From: Syngnathus acus
Lineage: Eukaryota > Chordata > Actinopteri > Syngnathiformes > Syngnathidae
Reading direction: 5' to 3'
Length of the DNA: 64,000 nucleotides
Assembly: GCF_901709675.1 (NCBI RefSeq)
Contig: NW_023590244.1
Span: 1-64,000, forward strand
The position numbers and the translations under genes were made by a program. The notes beneath the pieces are model-generated. The model had not been told where the DNA came from. It was given only the letters and a program-made list of their open reading frames with translations, and ran no database searches. Below, one piece after another: positions 40,909-51,038 of the stretch. The first letter of the stretch is position 1. Each line of letters starts with the position of its first letter.

Positions 40909-43900
40909 TCACTGCACTGTGTAGAACACAGCATGTGGGAAGATCTTAGTATTTTCTGATGCTGCTTTCACTCCACTTCCCAGGTCATTATAGATCTCCC
41001 AGGCATATGCAGTCCTCCTGCAGTATGCCACATAATGCCCGAGAGAATCCTGGGTCAGTCCTGGTTCAAAGCCAATGACTGCTCTCAAAGTAAAGGTCTT
41101 CTCTTTTAGCTCCAGACTGGAGGGAAATCCAAGCAAGGCAACTTCCTTGCAACTGCTACCAAGGTCAGTGTCAATCCACACAAACTCTCCCAGATTGTAG
41201 CTGTGAGTAACATTACCTGAACACAGAGCCTTGCCTGTATTGTTGTCCTGTGTTTTGAATGAAGACGGACAATGGGAAGGATTTTCAATTGGCCTGAGGC
41301 AGAGAGAGTCAGGAAGGCTGAGTCCCTCTTCAGCAGCAGTCTGAAGAGAAGCCATGCCACAGGTCTGCAGGACAGCAACGTTTGGACAAACAAGTGAAAC
41401 TTGCCTTGTTACTTGTTGGCTTAAACTGCAGTACTGTGAGGAGCATTGTTTTATCAAATAAACACTTGGGATATTCCTCATTGCGCTCTCAATTACAGTG
41501 GAGATGTGGCATTGTGCATCAATTTGGAGAGCACCTGAGGTCAGGAGGACAGGTTTGAATATTTCCCCCAGCAGTTCTGCCCTCTGTGAGTATACCTGTG
41601 GGTTCACACTCTGTGTTGTGATGGTTTTTACCAGGTGGAGGAATTGGTTCCCACGTTCATAGTTCAAAACAGTCTTTTCAAATGAAAAACTTTCACAGAA
41701 AGAACAGCATAAGCATTGCAAGACAGAATCAAATGCACAAGTATTGAGCACAAACACTTTTGATGTGCGAAGTTTAACAGGCCGTTGATGGTTCCCGTTT
41801 TTCAACAATGGTACCTTGACTTTTTTCCAGCCCACTTGTGTGTCAATATGCAGCCATTCAGGACAAGGAGAGAGATATGAAGTTATCTTTCTTTTTTTCG
41901 GTGGGACCGCTAAACCTCTCCAGTTTTCAACTGCACTGTCAGTAGATGCATCTGGCTCCGCTCCAGGATGAGATTTTTCTCCCCTTTTGTTTACTACTTC
42001 AGTTTGAGAAGTACTGCAGACATTGTCAGGCTCTCTGACGGTCGTGGCATCACACACATCACTTTTTTGTTTTGCAGAGCAAATCCGCATGTTTCCCTCA
42101 ATGAAGGAAAGATGACGAGCAACAAACCGGTCCACACGAATGGGTAGGCTTTCATGCTTGAAAAGGCCTTTTTTTATGTTTTTGAACTCTGCTTCAACAG
42201 CTGCGGAACTTGCAGTGATGCTGGCGCTTTTGAAGAGAGGGACCATTATTGCTGTCCAGAGTGGCAAGTAACTTCCAAGTCTTGTTATTTGGGGAATAAT
42301 CTCAGGGAGGAAGTGGATGTTGTCTCTATCCCCATCAGCCATGGCAAGTGACCTGCTCTCCTCACATATTTCTGTCACCCACTCTCGGACATTAGTCTGG
42401 ATGTGCTGATTTAATGAATCACCTGGTTCTTGTCCCTCAACTTCCTCATCTGAAATGGGGACAGATTCCTCTGCGATTTGCGCTCTCAAGTATTTCTTGC
42501 ACTTTTCTGATGGGATAGGGGCTCCAGAATTGTCATTACCCTCTGTCTCACTCAGTGCCACAATGGTGATAGCACGAAGAAGTTCTTTTGCATGTTGCAA
42601 ACATTGTGACTTAAGAAGCTGTGCTATTGACCTAACAAAGAAATCCTTAACACGAGGTCTTTTGTTTTTCAGGCAGTCCCATCGGCAGATCATCTTAATG
42701 CAGTGTGCTACATCTACCCTGACAAAACATGGGGGTAGATGTCCAGGTTGATTCCCACGTGAAATGTTAAAGCACTCATTGATGTAGCTCTTCAGATCAG
42801 GATGAGGGGTAAAAGCTTTGACTAGAGCTCCAAGAATCGCCAGAGAAAAGTCACTCACTGCTTCTTTAGGAACAGATGCACCTGCATGGATCCATTCCTT
42901 CAGCCACTGTGTGATAGCATTAACATCATGCTTCTCTGACAGCATCTGCACGACTGGGACACTGGAGCTGGTATGCCCTGTCATAACACCCTGATACAGG
43001 AAGATATGGCCAGACATGCCATTCGGCCTCATCAGTTTTTTAACTATTGAGCCAGTTGCATCAACACATAATATTGGGTGGGATTTCTTTAAGCTCTTGT
43101 ACACATGCATTTGTGTTTGACTCCAATAGTGACAGAAAAACTTGTCAAGTCCAATGTCTTTGATGCTGTCACTGTGAGGTGCACTGTATTTCAACATCTG
43201 CAATGATAAAATTGGATTTTTGTCACCTAATGCCAAATCATTTTTCTCTTGCTTTGCCTTGCGCAGGGTGGCCAAATTTGGCAGGTGGCTTGGCTCAGGG
43301 TCTCCGAAGTCCATCGATTTATTTGCCTGTGATGCTCGCCATACATGTGGTTCCATCCTGCCCTCACAAAGTTCCTTGGCTACCTGCACACGCAACTGTC
43401 CAGATAGAAACCGCTTTGAGCTACCAGTGTGTAGGGAGTCATCACTGTTCTTAATGACACAGTTGAATATCATTGGACTGTTAATTTCTGGCTCTCCGCT
43501 ACAATTAATGTTGAGAAGGCCATGACACTCCTTGCAGTATCCTCTGATTTCGATATAATTATTTGAGACCAATGGATAGACCTTGGCTCTTTTAAAAACA
43601 AATGTGCAAGGAATTTTGACTGTTTTCCAGATTTGTTCATTTATGATGTGGGTCCAGGTGCCAGGCTTCAAAATTGTATATTCTCTTTTTTGGGTTCGAC
43701 AGTTCTTATCTTTGTATTCAGCCTTTTCCGGAATAAATTCCATCCACTTGTCAAAAGGAATATGAAGCTGAAAGGACCGTTCAGGTCCTGATTCCGAGCT
43801 TGCTTCACTGCTAGTTTCAGGATCAGTTTCATCATGACTGAATCCCAGAGCTGACCAGATATTGCGTCTGTTTGTTTTTACAAAGGTGTACAGAGCCTTT

Positions 43901-44049
43901 GCAGACATCTTCTTTTCCAACTGGTCACTCAGATCTGTCCACACAGTAGCGCTTGGAGTGGCTACGTTACCATTTTCAAGTATGGCCTCTTTTGATGAGC
44001 AGAGAACTGCAACAATTAAATCATTGTCTACTGCTGGTTGTTTGGGCAT
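40909..44049 (-). CDS. MULE-like transposase with C-terminal USP-like peptidase domain
   Basis: 1046 codons, intact. A cysteine-rich zinc-ribbon-like patch (Cys172, Cys175, Cys183) precedes the catalytic core. The core has Asp330 in LCVDATG, Asp400 in VSDFSLA 70 residues later, then a D-x2-H motif (Asp446, His449) and a Glu at 619 or 621 (AAVEAEF). This order, D-D-C/D(2)H-E, is that of MULE-type transposases, although the last spacing is long. A basic PPKKRK nuclear signal follows near 725. Residues ~760-1046 look like a ubiquitin-specific-protease fold: Cys771 in NTCAFDSVLQCLC (Cys box), His1005 in GHYVAYCRR and Asn1021/Asp1022 in WEIYND (His box). A zinc-type pair SSQYCSL lies between. The role would be cutting and moving the element. 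Peptidase activity is inferred. Confidence 0.85.
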   Translation of the reverse strand: MPKQPAVDNDLIVAVLCSSKEAILENGNVATPSATVWTDLSDQLEKKMSAKALYTFVKTNRRNIWSALGFSHDETDPETSSEASSESGPERSFQLHIPFDKWMEFIPEKAEYKDKNCRTQKREYTILKPGTWTHIINEQIWKTVKIPCTFVFKRAKVYPLVSNNYIEIRGYCKECHGLLNINCSGEPEINSPMIFNCVIKNSDDSLHTGSSKRFLSGQLRVQVAKELCEGRMEPHVWRASQANKSMDFGDPEPSHLPNLATLRKAKQEKNDLALGDKNPILSLQMLKYSAPHSDSIKDIGLDKFFCHYWSQTQMHVYKSLKKSHPILCVDATGSIVKKLMRPNGMSGHIFLYQGVMTGHTSSSVPVVQMLSEKHDVNAITQWLKEWIHAGASVPKEAVSDFSLAILGALVKAFTPHPDLKSYINECFNISRGNQPGHLPPCFVRVDVAHCIKMICRWDCLKNKRPRVKDFFVRSIAQLLKSQCLQHAKELLRAITIVALSETEGNDNSGAPIPSEKCKKYLRAQIAEESVPISDEEVEGQEPGDSLNQHIQTNVREWVTEICEESRSLAMADGDRDNIHFLPEIIPQITRLGSYLPLWTAIMVPLFKSASITASSAAVEAEFKNIKKGLFKHESLPIRVDRFVARHLSFIEGNMRICSAKQKSDVCDATTVREPDNVCSTSQTEVVNKRGEKSHPGAEPDASTDSAVENWRGLAVPPKKRKITSYLSPCPEWLHIDTQVGWKKVKVPLLKNGNHQRPVKLRTSKVFVLNTCAFDSVLQCLCCSFCESFSFEKTVLNYERGNQFLHLVKTITTQSVNPQVYSQRAELLGEIFKPVLLTSGALQIDAQCHISTVIESAMRNIPSVYLIKQCSSQYCSLSQQVTRQVSLVCPNVAVLQTCGMASLQTAAEEGLSLPDSLCLRPIENPSHCPSSFKTQDNNTGKALCSGNVTHSYNLGEFVWIDTDLGSSCKEVALLGFPSSLELKEKTFTLRAVIGFEPGLTQDSLGHYVAYCRRTAYAWEIYNDLGSGVKAASENTKIFPHAVFYTVQ

Positions 44050-44769
44050 CTAGTTGAAGGACAAATATAAATATAATCAGGATTCATTGCTTGAATAATT
44101 AAAATTACACATGCGTGATCATTATAATTGCTATGCATGGACGGAAAAATGATGCAAAGGGAAAAATATTTTGACATCAAAATGTATCAAGCATGCTTTC
44201 TTTAGAAATTTAGTTTTCTTGGTCAGTGTAAATTACACACGTATAATAAGACAATGTTAGCCAACTAGCTATTCAGACTACCTAGGGTGTTTTTAATTCT
44301 ATATTGTAGGAACTCCGTTTTGTTTTGTTTTACACATTTTACTTACATTGGTCGATGGTCACTTCCCAGAAAAAGACGCTTTCTGTCACTCACTGTTATT
44401 AAATCTTCGGAGATAGTTGTGTATTTGTCGCTTGAAAAAGTTGCACGTCTTTGTTTTTCGCCACCCTGTTGCGATATGTCTTACCGGCCTGCAGAGGTCA
44501 CTTGGCATGGTAATTAGTTGGATAATACATGTGTAAGATTTAAGGAGTTATCATGATGTCAAGTGAAAAAGAATAAAATACATGACAGGGGGTTAATGAA
44601 GATGCATGATTTTAATAATGAAAAATTGCAATGGCACAAACAAATGGTTAATTAACGATCCATGGAGCAAGGATTTGACATCTCTAGAAAATAAATTAGT
44701 ATTAAATAAATGACAAATTGAATGATTCACTGAACGCCAACAAATTTTTTTGCGGCACAATCGATACCA
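44050..44769 (-). promoter_or_regulatory. Transposon 5' unique region (upstream of transposase)
   Basis: 720 bp between the ATG and the inner edge of the right TIR. It must contain the promoter or 5' UTR unless the TIR supplies it. AT-rich, with no clear TATA box singled out. Confidence 0.4.
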
Positions 44770-45743
44770 TTTTTGCAGCACAAACCAGCACAAACGAAAC
44801 ACAAACGAACGGCACTATTTTGGGTCAATTTGGAAGTAAACAGGGGGGCGGGGCTACCTGACGTCACCGCTATAAAATAAATGTGTAATATCTCCGAAAC
44901 GGAAGCAGCACAAACGAAAATTTTTGCTGCACAAACCTGCACAAACGAAGCACAAACGAACGGTACCATTTTGGGTCCATTTGGAGCGAAGTGGGGGGCT
45001 GGGTGACGTCATCGCTATAAAATAAATGTGTAATATCTCCGAAACGGAAGCAGCACAAACGAAAAATTTTGCTGCACAAACCAGCACTAACGAAGCACAA
45101 ACGAACGGTACCGTTTTGGGTCCATTTCGAGCAGATGGGGGGCTGGGTGAACTCTGGATGACCTATAAAAGAATCGTTCATAACTAAAAAACCATAGCAG
45201 CACAAACGAAAATTTTTGCTGCACAAACCTGCACAAACGAAGCACAAACGAACGGTACCATTTTGGGTCCATTTGGAGCGAGGTGGGGGGCTGGGTGACG
45301 TCATCGCTATAAAATAAATGTGTAATATCTCCGAAACGAAAGCAGCACAAACGAAAATTTTTGCTGCACAAACCTGCACAAACGAAGCACAAACGAACGG
45401 TACCATTTTGGGTCCATTTGGAGCGAAGTGGGGGGCTAGGTGACGTCATCGCTATAAAATAAATGTGTAATATCTCCGAAACGGAAGCAGCACAAACGAA
45501 AATTTTTGCTGCACAAACCAGCACTAACGAAGCACAAACGAACGGTACCATTTTGGGTTCATTTTGAGCAGATGGGGGGCTGGGTGAACTCTGGATGACC
45601 TATAAAAGAATCGTTCATAACTAAAAAACCATAGCAGCACAAACGAAAATTTTTGCTGCACAAACCAGCACAAACGAAGCACAAACGAAACAGACTATTT
45701 TGCTTAAATTTTGCGTGGGGTGGGGGGCCAGCTTCACGCAGGT
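44770..45743 (-). repeat. Right terminal inverted repeat
   Basis: The inverse of 39428-40401 at equal length. The only difference noticed is one base in the AGCAAAAA(A/T)TTTCG stretch (left about 39815). Confidence 0.9.
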
Positions 45744-45751
45744 GGAGCTAG
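45744..45751 (+). repeat. Target-site duplication, right (GGAGCTAG)
   Basis: An exact 8-bp partner of 39420-39427. Confidence 0.9.
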
Positions 45752-46037
45752 TGGACATCTCCAGCTCCTCCAACTCCTTAAATAGGCCGGAGGTCGTCAG
45801 GTCGTTCTCATACAGGCTGCCGATGCATGAGGATGAGGACGAAGATGGAGGCAACTCAAAACCCCTACCGATGGTGCAGCCAGGGTCCTCATTAGGCCCT
45901 GCCTGCCAAATGCTCGTATCTGGCAAGAAGGGCTGCCTCGGCACCGCCAAGTGGCCAGTCAGGTCCGCTTTGCGTGCCTCAAAGTGGCTGAACGTGACAG
46001 AGGGGGGGTGCCGGTGCGGGGATGTCAGGTACACGCA
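45744..46037 (-). CDS. TCF/LEF-like HMG gene, 5' half of split last exon
   Basis: The acceptor GTGTTTGCAG precedes 46037. The frame reads CVYLTSPHRHPPSVTFSHFE, then a serine run and LYENDLTTSGLFKELEE, and reaches the 8-bp duplication (45744-45751) at MSTSS. It then enters the transposon, whose TIR soon adds foreign residues. The preceding exon ends in phase 1, which would put this exon in another frame with an early stop. Either an unseen splice junction is used or the gene is decaying. Confidence 0.55.
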
Positions 46038-46180
46038 CTGCAAACACAAAAGCGCCAGTCACTCCCGAGATGAGATTCACTGCGAGTCTTCCATCACTAA
46101 ACAGAATGCTCAGTTTGGATTGACACGCTCTGTCAGGTGATCAGTTCAAAAAATTCAAAGAAACATTTTCTGAGACGTAC

Positions 46181-46277
46181 CTGTATTATTATTGCCCATC
46201 AAAGAAGCATGCGGTTGGACATTATTAGTGCGTTCCGATTTTTTGGTACTGCACCACACTCTCTTTTTCTTTTGACC
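46181..46277 (-). CDS. TCF/LEF-like HMG gene, basic-tail exon
   Basis: The acceptor CAG at 46280-46278 and donor GTACGT after 46181 define a 97-bp exon beginning GQKKKRVWCSTKKSE. In TCF/LEF proteins GKKKKRKR follows directly after the HMG box residue pair NY, at the same exon boundary. It ends in phase 1. Confidence 0.65.
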
Positions 46278-46362
46278 CTGCACAATACACAAAATCATGT
46301 CATTTCACACAAAAACACTTTTTTTTTTTTTTTTTTAATTGTTCCGATGGATTCTAACTCAC

Positions 46363-46470
46363 ATAGTTATCTCGACAGGACCAATCCGGGTGCAAGCTGG
46401 CATGGATCTGGTTGAGCCAATCCGATTCATTAAAGTACTTTTCCTGCTCGTCCTGCGTGAGCGACTTCCA
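46363..46470 (-). CDS. TCF/LEF-like HMG box, second half exon
   Basis: A 108-bp exon (36 codons, phase 0 at both ends), between TCCACAG and the donor GTGAGT. It reads WKSLTQDEQEKYFNESDWLN and on to LHPDWSCRDNY. TCF/LEF proteins have W..L..EEQAKYYE..R.E R..H..LYPGWS.RDNY here. The match includes the NY/GKKKK splice position. This half forms helices 2 and 3 of the DNA-bending domain. Confidence 0.78.
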
Positions 46471-46537
46471 CTGTGGATTTAATGAGAAAGTGTCAAAAAA
46501 AAACATGCGCGCGTGAATGCGTGCGCATCGTACTTAC

Positions 46538-46703
46538 CATCTGCCCCAAGATTTTATTAACGGATGCGCTGTCTGTACGCTCTCCGCTTGAATTTTCAAG
46601 TTGAGCTTTGACAAAAGGCCGCTGCTCCTTCATAAATAACATAAACGCGTTCGGTGGTTTTTTGATATACGGCTTGGAAGGAGTCTGGGGTTCTTTTGTC
46701 CAG
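46538..46703 (-). CDS. TCF/LEF-like HMG box, first half exon
   Basis: A 166-bp exon (entry phase 1 base, then 55 codons) between TTTTCCAG and GTAAGT. It reads WTKEPQTPSKPYIKKPPNAF, then MLFMKEQRPFVKAQLE and SVNKILGQM. It matches the TCF/LEF start KPxIKKPLNAFMLYMKE...INQILG, with about five extra residues (SSGER region) between helix 1 and ILG. It joins the next exon in phase. The family is multi-copy and fast-evolving in teleosts, so orthology to a named gene is not claimed. Confidence 0.8.
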
Positions 46704-46788
46704 CTGGAAAATCAAAAGCACAAGCAAACGCATGTCACCATCGTGTGGGCATTCAAAGGAATACATTTTGCAGAAACTGAGGATTTAC

Positions 46789-46844
46789 CGTGCATTTTGG
46801 GGTGTTGGTGGTGAAGGAATAGGGTCAAAAGACACAAAACCCGC
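46789..46844 (-). CDS. TCF/LEF-like HMG gene, upstream proline-rich exon
   Basis: A 56-bp open stretch between a TAG acceptor and a GTAAAT donor. It encodes VSFDPIPSPPTPQNAR and joins the HMG exon in phase (CG|C). Splice sites are only moderate. A further possible exon is 48122-48174 (GCAG acceptor, GTAAGT donor, LDAHLVEPWCHLPDRV), but its phase does not fit directly. Confidence 0.45.
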
Positions 46845-49500
46845 CTAGCCACAATACCAGATACGCTCACATCTCTTTGGATAAAGTATATAAGCAGACA
46901 AGTATATTCATGGAATCAACCAATAAAGCAGACATAACTAGACATTCTTTGATACAAGATAATAACAGAGGTTGCTACAACTTTATGATTCAATTTGTAT
47001 TTCTGTGCACTGCAAAATAAATGTATTTTGATATGTTGCTTACATAGCTTAATGACCCTTAAGGAACTGTGTAATGCATGCCTGATGTTTGTTCTCTAAA
47101 TCATGGACACGGCCAGAGTCGTCTTGACCGTACAGTACTTGATTATATCTTGTGTTTTGATTAAACGTCATATGTCGCCTAATGCGAGACGCCAGCTTTT
47201 CGATTACTACTGAACGCTCTGCACAGAGGGAAATGTTTTGCCTAACAGAAAAGATATGGTGGAAAGCATGATTAAACTAAGAATATAATGATGTGAGCAA
47301 AGACATGGAGTATCAAAAGAACTAACTTTGCATAGTCAGGGAACAGTAATAGATTAATGATGTTACAGCCAAAAAGCTCACATTAATTCGTGCAAAATGA
47401 CAAAAGTGAAAGAATGAGGTACGACAGCATATGTGCAAGAATGGAGGAGAATGTTTACAGGAAGGTCACTCGGAGATAAAAAACCAGCTGGTGCCAGAAG
47501 GAGACAGCCAAGGACTCGGCCAAAGATGATCACCAAGGCCGAAAGACGGGATGGAAGACCACAGCCCCCCCACACACACCGAATCTTCCATAACCAGCAC
47601 CCACTCCCATGGAATCAAACTCTACTGCGAACTCGCCCCACCCCAACGACTCATCACCCATCAAACGCGCCCCACACCAACTGAATATGAGCTGACCAAA
47701 GAACCTTGAACGTTGCCTTTTCTGATTGGAGACTTTCTGCTCTTGAAAGGCCCAGCGCTGTATTGTACTTTCCTGAAAACAGAGCTTTCTTAACAAGAAT
47801 TGTGATTGAACTCAACCAACCTGTGTGAGTCTAATTTCTGCTTCAGTGTCTTTGCATTTTCCTACATCTGAAGAAATCAAACGAGCACGCAGGGAGTAAA
47901 TTGGATTACAGGTGATTGGCAAGGGCTTTTGCCGTGAGGCGCAGATAGCGCGCTCGCAAGATTGTGGACCAAATCCAACAGTGGTAAGATCGGAGTGAGC
48001 AGGTAACATCCTGGTGGTCGTATGTTATTGGACAAGTGTCCAAGGCTACAGAAAAATACGAACGTTAGACTGCAGAAATGTTGACGATAGAAACATGATA
48101 TGATATACAGTTGTTACTTACATCACTCGATCAGGCAGGTGGCACCAAGGTTCCACCAAGTGTGCATCCAGAATCTGCAAAAAAAAGTTATTAATTGTTT
48201 TATGAGAAACATGTAACTATTCCATTTTTCATGTTCTCGTGCATGATTCTCCTCAAAATCCAGAGTTTGCATTAGTTGTTCATACTTTAATCTTCATTCA
48301 AATCTGGCTGCAATTCCTCATTAAACATCTGGAACACTAAATTAAACATTTTAGTTTTCAGTTGAGTTTTTCCGTCCCGAATTGTAATTGTGTCTTCAAG
48401 TTTGTGCATGTTCCAATAAGTTTCAGAAAAGTTATTAATGCGAAAACGTTTCTTTATTGAAGTTATTTGGGTCTAAAACTTTTCCCTACCTGTTTTTGAC
48501 GGTTTTGCATCATCTTTAAATCGGCGTTGGTTAATTTTCGTGCGTCTGATCGATGAGTTCCTGACTTCCAAAATGATGTCTATCCGTTATGATCGGCGTT
48601 ATCATTGAGGCATACTTAAAAAAAAAAAAAAAAAAGGCCTCCTCATCAGCCAATCACAACACAGGGATTGCCTTTGCTACATCACCGGATATTACGCACT
48701 TCGAACATGAAAGAGCAGCTATGCTAACCTGCTAGGTGGCTAACTAACGTCTGGACGTGGCTCGTGGTCGCGTTCTAGTTGGACAAAATGGTTTCAACTT
48801 CTCCTTTTAAACCCACTAAAGAGATATAAAAAGAATAATTTGTAGGTTCCCTGTCCATCATGATACGGGGAATCTTCTCGGCGGGCCTTCGAGAGTCGCC
48901 ATTTTCAGAGCCAGGATGGATGCACTTGACGTGATCGCATTTTCGGTAAATGTTCCAAACTTTATAAACACTGTCAAACATGATATTAGATATTCAATAT
49001 GTTATAAATCCAAAATAAAAATTCATGGCACTCTTTAAACATCTTTTGATGGGTGTTTTGTTTTATTATCAGAAACGCTAGAAATGTTAAATCTGGTGAA
49101 CAGGTCGTCACATTTTGAGGATTAAATTAAAGTGTAAAATGGAATTATGTCAGTAGAATTTCAAGAAACGAAATATTTTCAGTTGCGTTTACTTTTGAAT
49201 GCTTTTTAACTTTTGCAAGGACCAAATGGTATAAACTAGAAAAAGAACTAGAAAATGCAATTTCTGGAGAAATTGCGTGTGAAGGCGAAGACCATAAATG
49301 GGAATTTAAAAAAATATTGCGCCAACATTTTTTTAAATTTGGAACAAAACGAAAACTACAGGTTCAAGAGGTTCAGTTTGGAGTTCAAAAGTTGAAACGG
49401 GTCTAATCGGACAAAAATTGTAAAGGTTAGAGCAAATGTTATATTTAGGTCACTTCTGGTTTCACTTAAGGCCCTTCTTGTTGAAATAAGGTCAATTCCG
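46845..49500. other. HMG-gene introns/upstream DNA, unassigned
   Basis: No mobile-element core was recognised. 47400-47880 has the look of an LTR-like or exonised segment but no matching partner. An A-run lies at 48619-48635. 48640-48980 contains CCAATCA and ATG-rich sequence that could be the gene's first exon or promoter (unproven). Confidence 0.35.
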
Positions 49501-49502
49501 GT

Positions 49503-50313
49503 TTATTTAATAAACCCAGGTTTCTGGACACGTGCTTCATTTGGATAGTTCACCAATTTGACAACTTTTGCAAACATCCCATTGCACAGACCTGCTTGAA
49601 CATCAATATTGCGTGTGATCATAACACGAGCACCGAAGGCAACTTTGATTGAGTCCGGGAGCTCATTCTTAGCGCCTTGCACAGGGGAAGCTTGCCTTGC
49701 CATTCTGCCAGTTCCTTTGTCTTTCTTGTAGTTATCTGCGTCAATTTGCACAATGTCCTTATGAAGCAGATTCAGCATCGCGGAGTTATGGCCATCCACC
49801 TGTTTATTGGTGGCAAAAACATGCAGAATATGCTTTGGACACATTCCAGGGGAAGTGTACCTCGTCGCAAGGAGAGCTCTGTCCAGTTCCGACAGTTCAT
49901 CAGACTTTTCTTTGACGCGGAGTCGGTTCAGCAAAGGCAACATCGTCTTTCTGCCTCATGATGTCACTGAGTGTGATCGTTTTGAAGTTGTCACGCCAGT
50001 GGTCCAGCCGCGTGGGATCGTACACGCACAGAGGTTTGGATTGTCTCACAGGAGGGAGCTGAAAGAAATCTCCAACAGCAAGAACAGACATGCCACCAAA
50101 AGGTAAATTAATTCCTTTGATTTGTTTCAACCTGGCATTCACGTAGGCAAAGAGGTCTTTTGACACCATGGAAATCTCATTGATGATGAGTATTTCGGCG
50201 ATCGACAGCTCGGCTCTGACTTCGTCCAGTTTATTGCCCAGGCCGTGGTACGGGGGTTTGAGACTTGTAAAATAATGTCTGATGGTACTTAAACCTGACA
50301 CAAAGAATGACAT
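49503..50313 (-). pseudogene. PIF1-like helicase fragment (Helitron)
   Basis: On the minus strand the frame carries LSIAEILIINEISMVSKDLF (Walker B type), GGMSVLAVGDFFQLPPVRQ, then after a frame change near 49920, HVFATNKQVDGHN and VAFGARVMITRNID with GLCNGMFAKV. These are ordered motifs of PIF1/Helitron helicases. The Walker A motif is missing, so the piece is 5'-truncated. In animals such PIF1-like copies scattered among repeats are usually Helitron remnants; no Rep domain was seen here. Confidence 0.75.
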
Positions 50314-50319
50314 AGGGGT

Positions 50320-51038
50320 GACCTGTTTTGGGCCTAGTAAAGGTCACCTAGAAGTTAGTTCCTTTAAATTAACTTTTGTTAAACTGGTAAAGGGGGGGTG
50401 ACTGGTTGATCTCGTCAACCTCTATTGCAGTTCCAAACTTTCACCAGAAGATGGTGCCAAAGTCAAATTTATCAGACAGTAAATTAATAGTTTGAGTTAT
50501 TGACTAAATGAACATGTTCTGAGTGACACAGCAACACACAATTTTGGATTATTTAATATTATTTTGTTTTGCTATAATATACTTTGAAACAGTTTGAGTA
50601 TTTTAATCTGCTAACGAGGAGAACCCATGATCATAGTTATGGTCAGGGACGTGCGGTCAGAGGAGGCAAGGCACGCCTCCCCTGCCGCCATGAAAATGGG
50701 AAAAACAAATTCAATTGTTCTTATTATAAAGTCATTTTCCTTTTAATTTCAATAATTTTGTATCATTTTGAACCAAAATCGCTGAATTTTTATAGTTATT
50801 TTAAAACCGAAGACAATTTGCTCGGAGGACCCAACGTCCTGTCGCCTCCTCTGAGGATTGCGTAATTACACGGCTGCCTATGTTGACAGGCAATGCGGTT
50901 AGACAGAACTGCTCTCTGTCTTCATGTCGCTGTTTAAGTGTTCAAACACTGTGGCTATATTAATTAATTTTCGTAATTAGGATGGTTTATATAATATCTT
51001 GTGTTGTCATCTGTCTGTAACGTTGTGTTTCTTTAGAT
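50320..51038. other. Unassigned DNA
   Basis: No convincing gene. 50640-50870 contains GGTCAGGGACGTGCGGTCAG and a later CGCCTCCTCTGAGGATTG, resembling a common teleost non-autonomous repeat. Confidence 0.35.

Larger units (their letters stand above)
39428..45743 (-). mobile_element. 6.3-kb DNA transposon with USP-domain transposase
   Basis: Terminal inverted repeats start ACCTGCGTGAAGCTGGCCCC. They are 974 bp each (39428-40401 and 44770-45743), with a single mismatch noticed. An 8-bp duplication flanks the element. One intact minus-strand ORF (40909-44049) encodes transposase fused to a cysteine-peptidase-like domain. The 8-bp duplication, long TIRs and DDE plus C/D(2)H layout fit the MULE clan best; hAT and KDZ elements also make 8-bp duplications. 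It is inserted in the last coding exon of an HMG-box gene. TIR identity and the intact ORF indicate very recent, perhaps current, activity. Confidence 0.9.

Noticed and set aside
40909-44049. Transposase ORF as an ordinary host deubiquitinase gene
   Set aside because: It is intronless, lies exactly inside terminal inverted repeats with a target duplication, and has a DDE-type core before the peptidase-like domain.
46137-46415. Plus-strand ORFs over the HMG-box exons
   Set aside because: The minus strand has matched splice sites and HMG-box residues. The plus frames are shadows.
47060-47880. Possible solo LTR
   Set aside because: No inverted TG...CA ends or flanking duplication could be matched by eye.
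48122-48174. Further exon of the HMG-box gene
   Set aside because: It has good splice-site words, but its end phase does not fit the next exon found, so it is mentioned only as a possibility.
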